Of a stretch of DNA of 64,000 bases, positions 28,865 through 37,621 are shown in pieces. Each line of letters starts with the position of its first letter. Position 1 is the stretch's first letter. The translations under genes and the position numbers were made by a program. The notes beneath the pieces were generated by a model. It was not told the DNA's origin, did no database searches, and worked only from the letters and a program-made list of their open reading frames with translations. Source of the stretch: Alcaligenaceae bacterium SAGV5 (GTDB taxonomy: Bacteria; Pseudomonadota; Gammaproteobacteria; Burkholderiales; Burkholderiaceae_B); NCBI GenBank assembly GCA_009360345.1, contig SPDP01000001.1, positions 2,356,001-2,420,000 of the forward strand. Direction: 5' to 3'.

Positions 28865-30268
28865 ATGACCGCCCCCTCCCGCAACCATGCCCTGTTCTCC
28901 GCCGATGCCCTGCTGCCCGCCGGCTGGGCGCGCAACGTGCTCCTGCGCTGGAGCGGGGACGGCACGCTGGTCGAAGTGCTGCCAGACCAACGCGCCCCCG
29001 CCGGCGTGGACGTCGCCGCCGGTCCCCTGCTGCCCGGCATGCCCAATCTGCATTCGCACGCTTTCCAGCGCGGCATCGCGGGCCTGACCGAATTCCGCGC
29101 GCGAGACCAGGACAGCTTCTGGAGCTGGCGGGCATTGATGTACCGGTTCGCGCTGCAACTGGACCCCGCGCAGCTCGAAGCCATTGCCTTCGGTCTGTAC
29201 GTGGAAATGCTCGAAGCCGGCTATACCAGCGTGTGCGAGTTCCACTACGTGCACCATGACCGGGACGGCCGCGCCTATGCCGACGACGCTGAACTGGCAC
29301 TGGCCGTCATGCGCGCGGCAAGACGGGCGGGCATCGGCCTCACGCTGCTCCCCGTGCTTTACCAGACCAGCGGCTTCGGCGGCAAACCGCCGAGCGAAGA
29401 CCAGCGCCGCTTCATTCGCACCACCGACAGCATGCTCGCGCTGCTGGAGCGCCTCAAGCCGCAATGCGAGGCGCAAGGCGCGCGCCTGGGTCTAGCGCCG
29501 CACTCGCTGCGCGCGGTGCCGCCCGATCCGCTGCGCGACGCGCTGGCCGGCCTCGACGCCATCGACGCCACGGCCCCCATACACATCCACATCGCCGAGC
29601 AGACACAGGAAGTCGACGACTGCGTGGCCTGGAGCGGCCAGCGCCCCGTCGCCTGGTTGCTGGACCACGCGCGGATCGATGCGCGCTGGTGCCTCGTTCA
29701 TGCGACGCACATGGACGCCGACGAATACCGCCTCGGCGCCGCCAGCCGCGCCGTCGCCGGGCTGTGCCCGACCACCGAGGCCAATCTCGGCGACGGCATC
29801 TTCGACTGGAGCCGCTGGCAGGCGGCGGGTGGCGCCTGGGGCGTGGGGTCGGACAGCCACATCGGCGTGAACGCCGCCGAGGAATTGATGATGCTGGAGT
29901 ACGGCCAGCGCCTGTCCACCCGCCGCCGCAACGTCATTGCCACGCCGTGGCAACCGCAGGTCGCCACCGCGATGACCTTGGCCGCCGTGCAGGGCGGCGC
30001 GCAGGCAGCGAGCCGGCCCGTGGCGGGATTCGCCGTGGGCCAGCGCGCCGATGCCGTCGTGCTCGACGCGTCGCATCCGGCGATCGCGGGCCTCTCGGGG
30101 CCGGACGCACTGTCGGCCCATGTGTTCGCGAGCCACCGCACGAACGCGATCCACAGCGTGTACGTCGGTGGCCAGGTACGGGTGCACGCCACCGCCCACG
30201 CCGAACGGCACGCCGCGCGCGAAGGCTTCCGGCAGGCCCGCCGGCAATTGCTCAACGGCGCGCCCTGA
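28865..30268 (+). CDS. hutF: N-formimino-L-glutamate deiminase
   Basis: A 467-residue amidohydrolase of the HutF family. Visible features are MPNLHSHAFQRGIAGLTE (metal HxH), CEFHYVHHD, LLPVLYQTSGFGG, GLAPHSLRAVP, IHIHIAEQ (metal His), LVHATHMD and VGSDSHIGVN (metal Asp). It releases ammonia from formiminoglutamate to give N-formylglutamate, which HutG then cleaves: the five-step, Pseudomonas-type branch and not the formamide-producing branch. It lies 52 bases after hutI. Confidence 0.94.
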   Translation: MTAPSRNHALFSADALLPAGWARNVLLRWSGDGTLVEVLPDQRAPAGVDVAAGPLLPGMPNLHSHAFQRGIAGLTEFRARDQDSFWSWRALMYRFALQLDPAQLEAIAFGLYVEMLEAGYTSVCEFHYVHHDRDGRAYADDAELALAVMRAARRAGIGLTLLPVLYQTSGFGGKPPSEDQRRFIRTTDSMLALLERLKPQCEAQGARLGLAPHSLRAVPPDPLRDALAGLDAIDATAPIHIHIAEQTQEVDDCVAWSGQRPVAWLLDHARIDARWCLVHATHMDADEYRLGAASRAVAGLCPTTEANLGDGIFDWSRWQAAGGAWGVGSDSHIGVNAAEELMMLEYGQRLSTRRRNVIATPWQPQVATAMTLAAVQGGAQAASRPVAGFAVGQRADAVVLDASHPAIAGLSGPDALSAHVFASHRTNAIHSVYVGGQVRVHATAHAERHAAREGFRQARRQLLNGAP

Positions 30269-30297
30269 GCGCGCGCCATCCCTCACGCGAGACCGCC

Positions 30298-31122
30298 ATG
30301 ACCTTTACCACCACCGAAGCGCCTTTTCGTTTTCGCCGCGGCACGCGGCCGCTGCTGATCTCCATGCCGCACGTGGGCACGCATGTGCCCCACGCGCTGG
30401 CCACACGCTTCACCGAGGAGGCACGCCAGGTTCCCGACACCGACTGGCATCTCGAGCGCCTGTACGACTTCGCCGATGAACTCGGCGCGTCGGTGCTCGT
30501 CGCCACGCATTCGCGCTACGTCATCGACCTGAACCGCACGCCCGACGGCGCGAGCCTCTACCCCGGCCAGAGCGTCACCGGCCTGTGCCCGGTCGACACT
30601 TTCGACGACACGCCGATCTACGCCGACGCGGCCGACCAGCCCGACGAGGCCGAGATCGCCGCGCGCCGCGAGGCCATCTGGGAACCGTATCACGCGCAAC
30701 TGGCCGACGAACTCGCGCGCCTGCGCGCCGGGCATGGGGTAGCCGCGCTGTGGGACGCGCATTCCATCCGCTCCGTATTGCCGCGCTTCTTCGAAGGCAG
30801 GCTGCCCGACCTCAACCTGGGCACGGGCAACGGCACCAGTTGCGACCCCGCGCTGGCCGATCGCCTGCTTGCCATCGCCAGGCAGGCCGACCGCTTCACC
30901 AGCGTCCTCAACGGCCGCTTCACCGGTGGCTATATCACTCGGCATCACGGCCTGCCCGCGGACAACGTGCATGCCGTGCAACTCGAAATGACGCAGAGCA
31001 GCTACATGCAGGAACACCTGCCCTTCGACTATCTGCCCGACGTGGCGCGCGGCGTACAACCACACCTGCGACGCATGGTCGAAGCCATGCTCGAGTTCGC
31101 CGAAAGCCGCGCGAAACGATGA
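30298..31122 (+). CDS. hutG: N-formylglutamate deformylase
   Basis: A 274-residue N-formylglutamate amidohydrolase. Family marks are PLLISMPHVGTHVP, DTDWHLERLYDFADELG, YVIDLNRTPDG, LWDAHSIRSVLPRFFEGRLP and LEMTQSSYM. It yields formate and L-glutamate, the end of the pathway. It is the last gene of the operon, and repeat element B begins five bases after its stop codon. Confidence 0.94.
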   Translation: MTFTTTEAPFRFRRGTRPLLISMPHVGTHVPHALATRFTEEARQVPDTDWHLERLYDFADELGASVLVATHSRYVIDLNRTPDGASLYPGQSVTGLCPVDTFDDTPIYADAADQPDEAEIAARREAIWEPYHAQLADELARLRAGHGVAALWDAHSIRSVLPRFFEGRLPDLNLGTGNGTSCDPALADRLLAIARQADRFTSVLNGRFTGGYITRHHGLPADNVHAVQLEMTQSSYMQEHLPFDYLPDVARGVQPHLRRMVEAMLEFAESRAKR

Positions 31123-31127
31123 CAGGC

Positions 31128-31357
31128 CCTGGGCTGAATCGACATTCATGTTCTTGACCCGGTCTTGTCCGGAGCACCGGGGCCGGGGGCTATTCCCGCG
31201 CGAGTTCACGCCCGCCCCGCCAACCGCGCCAACTCCGGGAAGTCCCGCGCAGCGGGACCGGCTTCGCTGCGCCCCACCGCGGGCCGCCCCACCCCACCGG
31301 TCAAGGACGGCTCAAGAACCCGATCCCAGACATTCATGAATGTCGATGCAGCCTAGG
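31128..31357. repeat. MITE-like repeat, copy B (230 bp, inverted relative to A)
   Basis: The same element as 17834-17996 in opposite orientation. The ends match CCTGGGCTGAATCGAC and the complement of CCTAGGCTGCATCGAC. A 16-bp perfect palindrome, GACATTCATGAATGTC, lies at 31329-31344. It carries about 67 extra bases in the middle (around 31190-31256) that copy A lacks. As with copy A, its end supplies the stop codon of the convergent minus-strand gene (TAG at 31353-31355). There is no transposase. Confidence 0.85.
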
Positions 31358-31925
31358 AGCGGTGCTTCGGCGGGAGGGGCGCCGGCGTGCCGTCGGGCAG
31401 TGGAATGCGCGCGGTATTGAGGACCATGGCCAGCAGGCCGTAATAGCCGCAAAGCGCCAGCAGGTCCAGGACGCCGCGCCTGCCGTAGCGTTGCAGGATG
31501 GCATCGTAGGCGCGCTCGCCGGGCTCGCCGTCGCGCAGCAGTTCGCCGCAGAAGTCGCAGGCGTCGCGCTGTTCGTCCGGCATGGCGGGCAGCGGCTGCC
31601 CGTGGGCGATGGCGTCGATCACGGCAGCGTCGAGACTCGTCGTGTTCAGCGCGATGCGCCGGTGGGCGAACCATTCGTACTGGCAGTCCCAATGCCGGGC
31701 CGTGACAAGCACCGCCAATTCGACCAGCTCGGGCGGCAGTCCCGTGCCGAACCGCAGATGCTCGCCCAGTTGCTGCAGGCGATCGGCCAGGTCCGGATGG
31801 TGCAGCAGCGCAAGGAAGGGGCCCTTGACCTCGCCGCGTGGCCCGGCGGCGATGCTGGCCGCCACCTCCCGCTGGCGCGGGTCCATCTGTTCGGGGGGAA
31901 TGCGGGGAAAGCGCGGTTCTTGCAT
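31353..31925 (-). CDS. Carboxymuconolactone decarboxylase/AhpD-like protein
   Basis: A 190-residue all-helical protein of the CMD/AhpD family. The core is FLALLHHPDLADRLQQLGEH, then LPPELVELAVLVTARHWDCQ and YEWFAHRRIAL, the usual E..C..H-type region. A CDFC pair (near residue 124) could be redox-active but is not in the normal AhpD position. It starts five bases before the stop of the upstream Asp-box gene, so both form one unit. The reaction is unknown. Its stop codon is inside repeat B. Confidence 0.75.
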   Translation of the reverse strand: MQEPRFPRIPPEQMDPRQREVAASIAAGPRGEVKGPFLALLHHPDLADRLQQLGEHLRFGTGLPPELVELAVLVTARHWDCQYEWFAHRRIALNTTSLDAAVIDAIAHGQPLPAMPDEQRDACDFCGELLRDGEPGERAYDAILQRYGRRGVLDLLALCGYYGLLAMVLNTARIPLPDGTPAPLPPKHRS

Positions 31926-31929
31926 GAGC

Positions 31930-32952
31930 CTAGTTCCTGACGGTAATGGAGTGAGGCGGGCGGCCCGGGGGAATGTCGGCCATGCGCCAGTGCAGGGCGC
32001 GCACTTCGCCGAATTCGTGGGGCAGGCGTTCCCATTGGTCGCCGCCATCGACGCTGCGGAACAACTGGCCCAGGTTGGTGCAGGCGAACAGCAGCATGGG
32101 ATCGGACGGATGCGTCGCGATGCACCACAGCGTGCTGTTGAGCCGGCCTGGAAGCGGGACGGGTTGCCAGGTGTCGCCATGGTCCGTGCTTCGCAGCAGG
32201 CGGGCATCGCTGCCCGGGGGGCCGTTGCCGTTGGTCAGGAACACGATGCGGTCGGTATCCGCGCGTGGCACCACGGCTCGGGTGTATTGCCACGGAGAGT
32301 CGAGCTGCTGGAACGTCCAATGGCCGCCATCGTCGTCGCTGCGGTGCAGGCCGCGATTGGTGGTGGCCAGGATCGTGCGCACCCCGCCGGGCTTCCTCAG
32401 CACCGCGATGCCGTGGACGTCCAGCGATACGAGCCCCTCGTTCCTGGGCTCCCAGGTCCGGCCGCGATCGCCGCTGCGATAGATGCCGCCGATTTCGATG
32501 GTGGCCCACAGCACGTCGGGATCGACGGGATCGACCAGGATCTGGGTGACGCGCGTGGGCCCCTGGTTGATGGGCGAGAAGGCGGCCGCGCCGGGTAAAT
32601 CGAACGGCCGCCAGGAGGCGCCGCCGTCCTCGCTGCAATAGACCGCGGCGGGCCGTCCGCCAGCGTAGAGGACGTCAGGGTCGACGGGGGATTGCGCCAG
32701 CGCCCAGACATCGGCCAGCGGCGACGGTACGGGGGTCCAGCGGGTCGTGGATTCGTCCCAGCGATGGATGCCCATGTCGGTTCCCGCGTGCAGGACGCCC
32801 GGCCTGGCGGGATGGCTGCTGAACGTCCAGACGCGGGCCTCGAGATACATGCCCGAATGGCTGTTCGGATGCAGCCAGGTTTCTCCCCGGTCTTCGCTGA
32901 ACCATGCGGAATGGCCGGCGGTGCCGGCATAGACTTCGATACGCCTCGACAT
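31930..32952 (-). CDS. Asp-box (BNR) beta-propeller protein
   Basis: A 340-residue propeller-type protein with six Asp-box motifs: SEDRGETW, SEDGGASW, SGDRGRTW, SDDDGGHW, STDHGDTW and SVDGGDQW, spaced roughly 45-65 residues. No signal peptide is visible, so it should be cytosolic, unlike secreted sialidases. Asp-boxes are structural and do not prove sialidase activity; catalytic Arg-triad residues are not obvious. It is operonic with the AhpD-like gene and divergent from a Bug receptor across an inverted-repeat operator. Confidence 0.75.
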   Translation of the reverse strand: MSRRIEVYAGTAGHSAWFSEDRGETWLHPNSHSGMYLEARVWTFSSHPARPGVLHAGTDMGIHRWDESTTRWTPVPSPLADVWALAQSPVDPDVLYAGGRPAAVYCSEDGGASWRPFDLPGAAAFSPINQGPTRVTQILVDPVDPDVLWATIEIGGIYRSGDRGRTWEPRNEGLVSLDVHGIAVLRKPGGVRTILATTNRGLHRSDDDGGHWTFQQLDSPWQYTRAVVPRADTDRIVFLTNGNGPPGSDARLLRSTDHGDTWQPVPLPGRLNSTLWCIATHPSDPMLLFACTNLGQLFRSVDGGDQWERLPHEFGEVRALHWRMADIPPGRPPHSITVRN

Positions 32953-32985
32953 CCCCGTTTGCCTCCTTGATGACGCCAGATCATC

Positions 32986-33012
32986 AGTATATCTTTTCCG
33001 TAAAAATATACT
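32986..33012. promoter_or_regulatory. Inverted-repeat operator between divergent genes
   Basis: AGTATAT (32986-32992) and ATATACT (33006-33012) form a perfect 7-bp inverted repeat with a 13-base spacer. It lies in the short AT-rich gap between the Asp-box gene (start 32952) and the Bug gene (start 33047), where it could control both. No regulator gene lies next to it. Confidence 0.45.
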
Positions 33013-33046
33013 ACTATGTAAGAAATTTTATTATTCGGAGACGGCA

Positions 33047-34003
33047 ATGAAACGGATCCTGGCGGTCATGGCGCTCCTGGCGACAGTCGGCGCGCCCGCG
33101 CTCGCGGCCTACCCCGAGCGTCCGGTGCGGATCATCATCGGCTTTCCCCCGGGCGGGGCGATCGACACCATTGCGCGGCTGATGGGGCCGCCGCTGGCGG
33201 AGCGGCTGGGCCAGCCCGTGGTGATCGAGAACAAGCCGGGCGCCGGCGGCGTGGTGGCCACGCAGGGCGTGGCGAGAGCCGAAGCCGACGGCTATACCGT
33301 GCTGATGGGAACGATGGGCAATCTGAGCATCACGCCGGTGCTGACCAAGGACCTCAGCTATGACATGGAGAAGGACTTCGCGCCGGTCACCGTGGTCGCC
33401 TCGTCGGGGTTCGTGCTGTACGTGAATCCCGCGCTGCCGGCCCGCACCGTGGGCGAATTGATCGCCTATGCCAAGGCGAACCCCGGCAAGGTCAATTTCT
33501 CGTCCAGCGGCAACGGCGGATTGCCTCACATGGCGGGGGAGCTGTTCAATGCCGCCACGGGCCTGAAGCTGACCCACGTGCCGTACAAAGGCAGCACGCC
33601 CGCCATCAATGACGTGATCGCCGGGCAGGTGCAGATGACCTTCGAGGCGACGGCCATCGGGCTGCCGTTCGTCGAGGCCGGGCGCCTGCGCGCGCTGGCC
33701 ACCACCGGCGACCGGCGGCTGGCCGTCTTCCCTGATGCCCCGGCCGTGGCCGAGACCCTGCCGGGCTTCAGTGTTACCAACTGGTTCGGCATGGTGGTGC
33801 CGGCCAGGACGCCGCAGGACCGGATCGACCGCCTGCAGAAGGAAATCGCCGTCGTGCTCGCCCGCCCGGAAATCAAGGAGCGCCTGGATGCGCTGGGGGT
33901 CGCCGTGGTGGCCAGCCCGCCGGAGGCGGCCGGCCGCTTCATGCGGGAGGAGCGTTCGCGCTGGGCGAAAGTGATCCGGGATGCGAACATCACGGCGAAC
34001 TGA
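33047..34003 (+). CDS. Bug-family periplasmic solute receptor
   Basis: A 318-residue Bug receptor with a signal peptide (ILAVMALLATVGAPALA) followed by AYPERPVRIIIGFPPGG, VIENKPGAGGVVATQGV and HVPYKGSTPA. CGGAG precedes the ATG. It is followed after 87 bases by a thiamine-diphosphate enzyme on the same strand, which may act on the transported 2-oxo or hydroxy acid (inference). Confidence 0.88.
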   Translation: MKRILAVMALLATVGAPALAAYPERPVRIIIGFPPGGAIDTIARLMGPPLAERLGQPVVIENKPGAGGVVATQGVARAEADGYTVLMGTMGNLSITPVLTKDLSYDMEKDFAPVTVVASSGFVLYVNPALPARTVGELIAYAKANPGKVNFSSSGNGGLPHMAGELFNAATGLKLTHVPYKGSTPAINDVIAGQVQMTFEATAIGLPFVEAGRLRALATTGDRRLAVFPDAPAVAETLPGFSVTNWFGMVVPARTPQDRIDRLQKEIAVVLARPEIKERLDALGVAVVASPPEAAGRFMREERSRWAKVIRDANITAN

Positions 34004-34090
34004 CCGGAGTCGGGAGGGATGCCGCGCAGCCGCCCTGGATGGGCGCGCGCGGCGGGATCATAACGTTTTGTTTCGATGGGATAGTGCCGC

Positions 34091-35638
34091 ATGATGAATG
34101 GCGCCGAGTCGCTTGTCAGGACCCTTCTCGCGTCCAGCGTGGACGTCTGTTTCGCCAATCCGGGAACGTCGGAGATGCACTTCGTCGCCGCCCTCGATCG
34201 GGTGCCCGGCATGCGATGCGTGCTGGGCCTGTTCGAGGGGGTGGTGACCGGGGCGGCCGATGGTTATGCGCGCATGGCCGGGCGGCCCGCCTCGACCTTG
34301 CTGCATCTGGGGCCAGGCCTGACCAATGGCATGGCCAATCTGCACAATGCCCGCAAGGCCCGGTCGCCCATCGTGAACATCGTCGGTGAACACGCGAGCG
34401 ATCATCTGCAGTACGAAAGCCCGCTGCGCAGTGATGTCCCGGGCGCGGCGGCCCTGGCTTCCGACTGGTGGCGGGTGGGCGGCGACGGACGGAGCATCGC
34501 CCGGGACGCGGCCGATGCCGTGACCGCCGCGCGCAGCCAGGATGGACAGATCGCGATGCTCATCCTGCCGGCCGATACCGCCTGGAGCCCCGGCGGCGAG
34601 CCGATGGGGGCCGCCGAGCCGCCGGCCCTGGCGCGGGCGTCGGCCGAGGCGATGCGCCGGGCGGTCCAGGCGCTGCGCTCCGGCCGACGCTGCGCCGTGC
34701 TGGTGACCGGACGAGCGCTGGAAGAGGCTGGCCTGCCCGTGGTGGCCCGACTGGCCGGCGCGGGTATCCGCGTCATGGCCTCGCAGTCGAATCGCCGGGT
34801 CGCGCGGGGACGGGGCCGGCTGGTGGTTCCGCGGGTGCCGTTCGCCGTGGATCAGGGGGTGGCCGCGCTGGCGGGACTGGATGTGCTGATCCTCGTGGGG
34901 AGTCATCCGCCCGCGGCGTTCTTCGGCTATCCGGGCAAGCCGCGCATGCTCACGCCCGCCGGCTGCGAGATCCAGGCCCTGGTCGAACCGGGTGGCGACG
35001 CCTTGCATGCGCTGGCCTGGCTGGCCGACGAACTGGGCCTGCCTGGCGCCGCGCCCGTTCCGGTGGCCGCGGCGCCAGGGCTGCCCGCCGATGGCCCGCT
35101 CGATGCCGATACCGTCATGCAGACCATGGCCGCCCTGCTTCCCGAGGGTGCCATCCTGTGCGACGAATCCGTGTCGTCGGGCCGTTCGCTGTTCCGGTTT
35201 ACCGACGGCGCGGCGCCGCATGACTACTTGCAGATCACCGGCGGCGCCATCGGTTCCGGCCTGCCGATGGCCACGGGGGCCAGCGTGGCTTGCCCGGACC
35301 GCAAGGTGGTCTGCTTCGAAGGCGACGGCAGCGGCATGTACACGCTCCAGGCGCTGTGGACCCAGGCGCGCGAGCGGCTGGACGTGGTGACCCTCATCCT
35401 GGCCAATCGCAGCTACCGGATCCTCCAGGGCGAGTTGAAGGGCGTGGGTATCGACCAGCCCGGCGAACAGGCGCACAGGATGCTCGACCTCGTGGGGCCC
35501 GAACTGGACTGGGTGGCGCTGGCGCGCGGCCAAGGGGTCGAGGCGGTGGCGGTGGATACGGTGTCGGGCCTGGCGGATGCCTTCCGCGGTGCGTGCGCCC
35601 GGCGGGGGCCGTTCCTGATCGAGGCGCGCATACCCTGA
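34091..35638 (+). CDS. Thiamine-diphosphate-dependent decarboxylase/lyase
   Basis: A 515-residue ThDP enzyme of the acetolactate synthase/benzoylformate decarboxylase superfamily. The N-terminal Pyr domain has NPGTSEMHFVAALD and the cofactor-activating Glu49 in LGLFEGVVTGAADGYARMAG. The C-terminal PP domain shows FEGDGSGMYTLQALWTQA with ILANRSY, the GDG...N ThDP/Mg motif. It is shorter than acetolactate synthases (about 560-600) and lacks a nearby small subunit, so a 2-oxoacid decarboxylase is more likely. It is paired with the upstream Bug gene. Confidence 0.83.
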   Translation: MMNGAESLVRTLLASSVDVCFANPGTSEMHFVAALDRVPGMRCVLGLFEGVVTGAADGYARMAGRPASTLLHLGPGLTNGMANLHNARKARSPIVNIVGEHASDHLQYESPLRSDVPGAAALASDWWRVGGDGRSIARDAADAVTAARSQDGQIAMLILPADTAWSPGGEPMGAAEPPALARASAEAMRRAVQALRSGRRCAVLVTGRALEEAGLPVVARLAGAGIRVMASQSNRRVARGRGRLVVPRVPFAVDQGVAALAGLDVLILVGSHPPAAFFGYPGKPRMLTPAGCEIQALVEPGGDALHALAWLADELGLPGAAPVPVAAAPGLPADGPLDADTVMQTMAALLPEGAILCDESVSSGRSLFRFTDGAAPHDYLQITGGAIGSGLPMATGASVACPDRKVVCFEGDGSGMYTLQALWTQARERLDVVTLILANRSYRILQGELKGVGIDQPGEQAHRMLDLVGPELDWVALARGQGVEAVAVDTVSGLADAFRGACARRGPFLIEARIP

Positions 35639-35674
35639 ACCCGGCGGCCGCGGCAGTGGGGCCCCGCCGCGCCG

Positions 35675-36304
35675 TCAGCGCAGCGGGGAGTGGGCCGCGG
35701 CCAGCATCAGGCTCGATTCGATGCGATCGACGAGATGGCCGTGCCGCGCCAGAAAGGCGCGCCATCCGTCCTGGGCCAGCGAGGCGGCCAGGCGCGCGCC
35801 CACGTCGCGATAGGCCAGTATCTGCACGACCTCGTTCAGGCGCCCGGCCTGCGTGGTCCAGATGCCCACGGAAGCGACGGATGCCGCATCGGGGTGCGCA
35901 TCGCGCAACAGGGCCGCGAACTCCGCGGCCTTGCCTACCTTGGTGCGGATGAGCCTCGTCTCGTAGATATTGCGGTCCGGGGCCGGCGGTTGTGCCAGCG
36001 GCGCGATGGCCTCCATCAGCCGGATCTCCTGCTCCTGCATCAGCGGATGCACCTTCGCCACATAGTCGTCGCGCCAGGCCGGCAGCGCGGCGAGCCGGGC
36101 GCGCGCGGCCTGCCGTGTTTGCAGATCGTCGTGCTGCCAGAGATTGAAGATGCGATGGACCGAGCCGATTTCGCCGAACCAGAAGCCGAGGAGCCGGCCG
36201 TAGGCATCGCCTCGAACGGGGACGGCAACCTCCTGGGCCAGCCGGAGATACTCGGCCAGGCCGCCGGGGGCGACGGTGTAGATGCGGAGTTCGTCGATGG
36301 GCAT
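35675..36304 (-). CDS. NIPSNAP-family protein
   Basis: A 209-residue protein made of two NIPSNAP (dimeric alpha/beta barrel) repeats: IDELRIYTVAPGGLAEYLRL at the start, and RNIYETRLIRTKVGKAAEF for the second. These small domains often bind aromatic or acyl intermediates in catabolic operons. It is divergent from the ene-reductase at 36443 and ends 37 bases from the convergent ThDP gene. No catalytic role can be given. Confidence 0.75.
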   Translation of the reverse strand: MPIDELRIYTVAPGGLAEYLRLAQEVAVPVRGDAYGRLLGFWFGEIGSVHRIFNLWQHDDLQTRQAARARLAALPAWRDDYVAKVHPLMQEQEIRLMEAIAPLAQPPAPDRNIYETRLIRTKVGKAAEFAALLRDAHPDAASVASVGIWTTQAGRLNEVVQILAYRDVGARLAASLAQDGWRAFLARHGHLVDRIESSLMLAAAHSPLR

Positions 36305-36329
36305 GGTGGCGCCTCTTACGTCTCGTTTA

Positions 36330-36359
36330 TTGACAAAGTTTCCCAAATTATAAGATAAT
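36330..36359 (+). promoter_or_regulatory. Sigma-70-type promoter for the ene-reductase operon
   Basis: TTGACA (36330-36335, perfect -35), an 18-base spacer and GATAAT (36354-36359, five of six -10 matches), in an AT-rich gap. It lies 84 bases before the ATG of the ene-reductase and after the divergent NIPSNAP start. This is the best-looking promoter in the window. Confidence 0.6.
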
Positions 36360-36442
36360 TTTTTAATCGGGGCGTCCAGAAGGCGACTGCCGCCGCCGAG
36401 TCCCTGCATCGCCCCGGCCACGCGCAAGCGACGATCTGACTC

Positions 36443-37564
36443 ATGACTGCACTCTTTTCTCCGCTCGTGCTGGGTGGCATGGAACTCCCGAACAGGATCG
36501 CCGTGTCGCCCATGGCCCAGTACAGCAGCGCGCCGGATGGCTGTGCCAGCGACTGGCATCTGGTTCATCTGGGACAACTGTCGTATTCCGGCGCGGGGCT
36601 GGTCATGACCGAGGCCACCGCGGTCGAGCCCGACGGCCGGGGTTCCCTGCAATGCCTGGGCCTGTATGGCGACTCGCAAGAGCAGGCGCTCGGCCGCGTG
36701 GTCGATTTCTGCCGGCAGTGGGGAGGCGCCCGCCTGGGGGTCCAGCTGTCGCACACCGGGCGCAAGGGATCCGTGCGCCTGCCCTGGGCGGGGCGCGGGC
36801 CGCTGCCTGCCGAGGAAGGGGGCTGGCCCGTCCTGGCGCCCTCGGCCTTGGCGGCCGACGAAGGCGGGCCGGTTCCGGCCGAACTCGACGAAGCCGGATT
36901 GCGGCGCGTCGCGCAGGCATTCGTGTCCGCCGCCCGGCGGGCAGTGCGCATCGGTTTCGATGTGATCGAACTGCATGCCGCGCACGGTTACCTGCTGCAC
37001 CAGTTCCTGTCCCCCCTGTCGAACCGGCGCGACGACGCCTATGGCGGCGATGCCGCACGCCGCATGCGCTTTCCGCTGGAGGTCGCGCAGGCGGTCCGGG
37101 CCGTGGTCCCGTCCGATCGGGCCCTGGGCGTGCGCATCAGCGCCAGCGACTGGGCCGAGGGCGGCTTCGGGCTCGACGATGCGGTGGCCTTCGCCGGCAC
37201 CCTGAAGTCCATCGGGTGCGACTACGTTTGCGTGTCCAGCGGCGGCCTGGTGGGGCGCCAGCAGATCCGGGTCGGGCCGGAGTATCAGGTGCCGTTCGCC
37301 GCCGAGGTCCGCCAGCGGACGGGCCTGGCCACCCGCGCGGTCGGCATGATCGCGCTCGCGCAGCAGGCCGACGCCATCGTACGGTCCGGACGCGCCGACT
37401 TCGTGGCGTTGGGACGGGCGATGCTCGACGATCCCCGCTGGGGATGGCACGCGGCCGAAGCCCTGGGCGCTGCGGTCGACTATCCCAAGCCCTATGCGCG
37501 CGCCGCCAGTGCCGCCTGGCCTGGAGCCCGGCTGGTCAGGCCGGGTGGCGCCAGTGCTTCCTAG
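36443..37564 (+). CDS. Old-yellow-enzyme-family ene-reductase (YqjM/XenA type)
   Basis: A 373-residue FMN oxidoreductase. NRIAVSPMAQYSS is the FMN loop; the substrate His pair is in IELHAAHGYLLHQFLSPLSN, and NRRDDAYGG follows, all typical of the YqjM/XenA class. The redox-tuning Cys of YqjM (SPMC) is Ala here, so flavin potential may differ. FVALGRAMLDDP closes the barrel. It reduces activated C=C bonds with NAD(P)H. It leads an operon with an Asp/Glu racemase-like enzyme, a Bug receptor and a cupin. Confidence 0.88.
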   Translation: MTALFSPLVLGGMELPNRIAVSPMAQYSSAPDGCASDWHLVHLGQLSYSGAGLVMTEATAVEPDGRGSLQCLGLYGDSQEQALGRVVDFCRQWGGARLGVQLSHTGRKGSVRLPWAGRGPLPAEEGGWPVLAPSALAADEGGPVPAELDEAGLRRVAQAFVSAARRAVRIGFDVIELHAAHGYLLHQFLSPLSNRRDDAYGGDAARRMRFPLEVAQAVRAVVPSDRALGVRISASDWAEGGFGLDDAVAFAGTLKSIGCDYVCVSSGGLVGRQQIRVGPEYQVPFAAEVRQRTGLATRAVGMIALAQQADAIVRSGRADFVALGRAMLDDPRWGWHAAEALGAAVDYPKPYARAASAAWPGARLVRPGGASAS

Positions 37565-37621
37565 ACACCGCGTTACGAAAGCGCGCATCGCGCGCGGATC
37601 GCGAACATGGAGATTCCGACT

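Noticed and set aside
31930..32952. Secreted sialidase
   Set aside because: Asp-boxes alone are structural, there is no signal peptide, and the catalytic arginine/tyrosine set is not evident.
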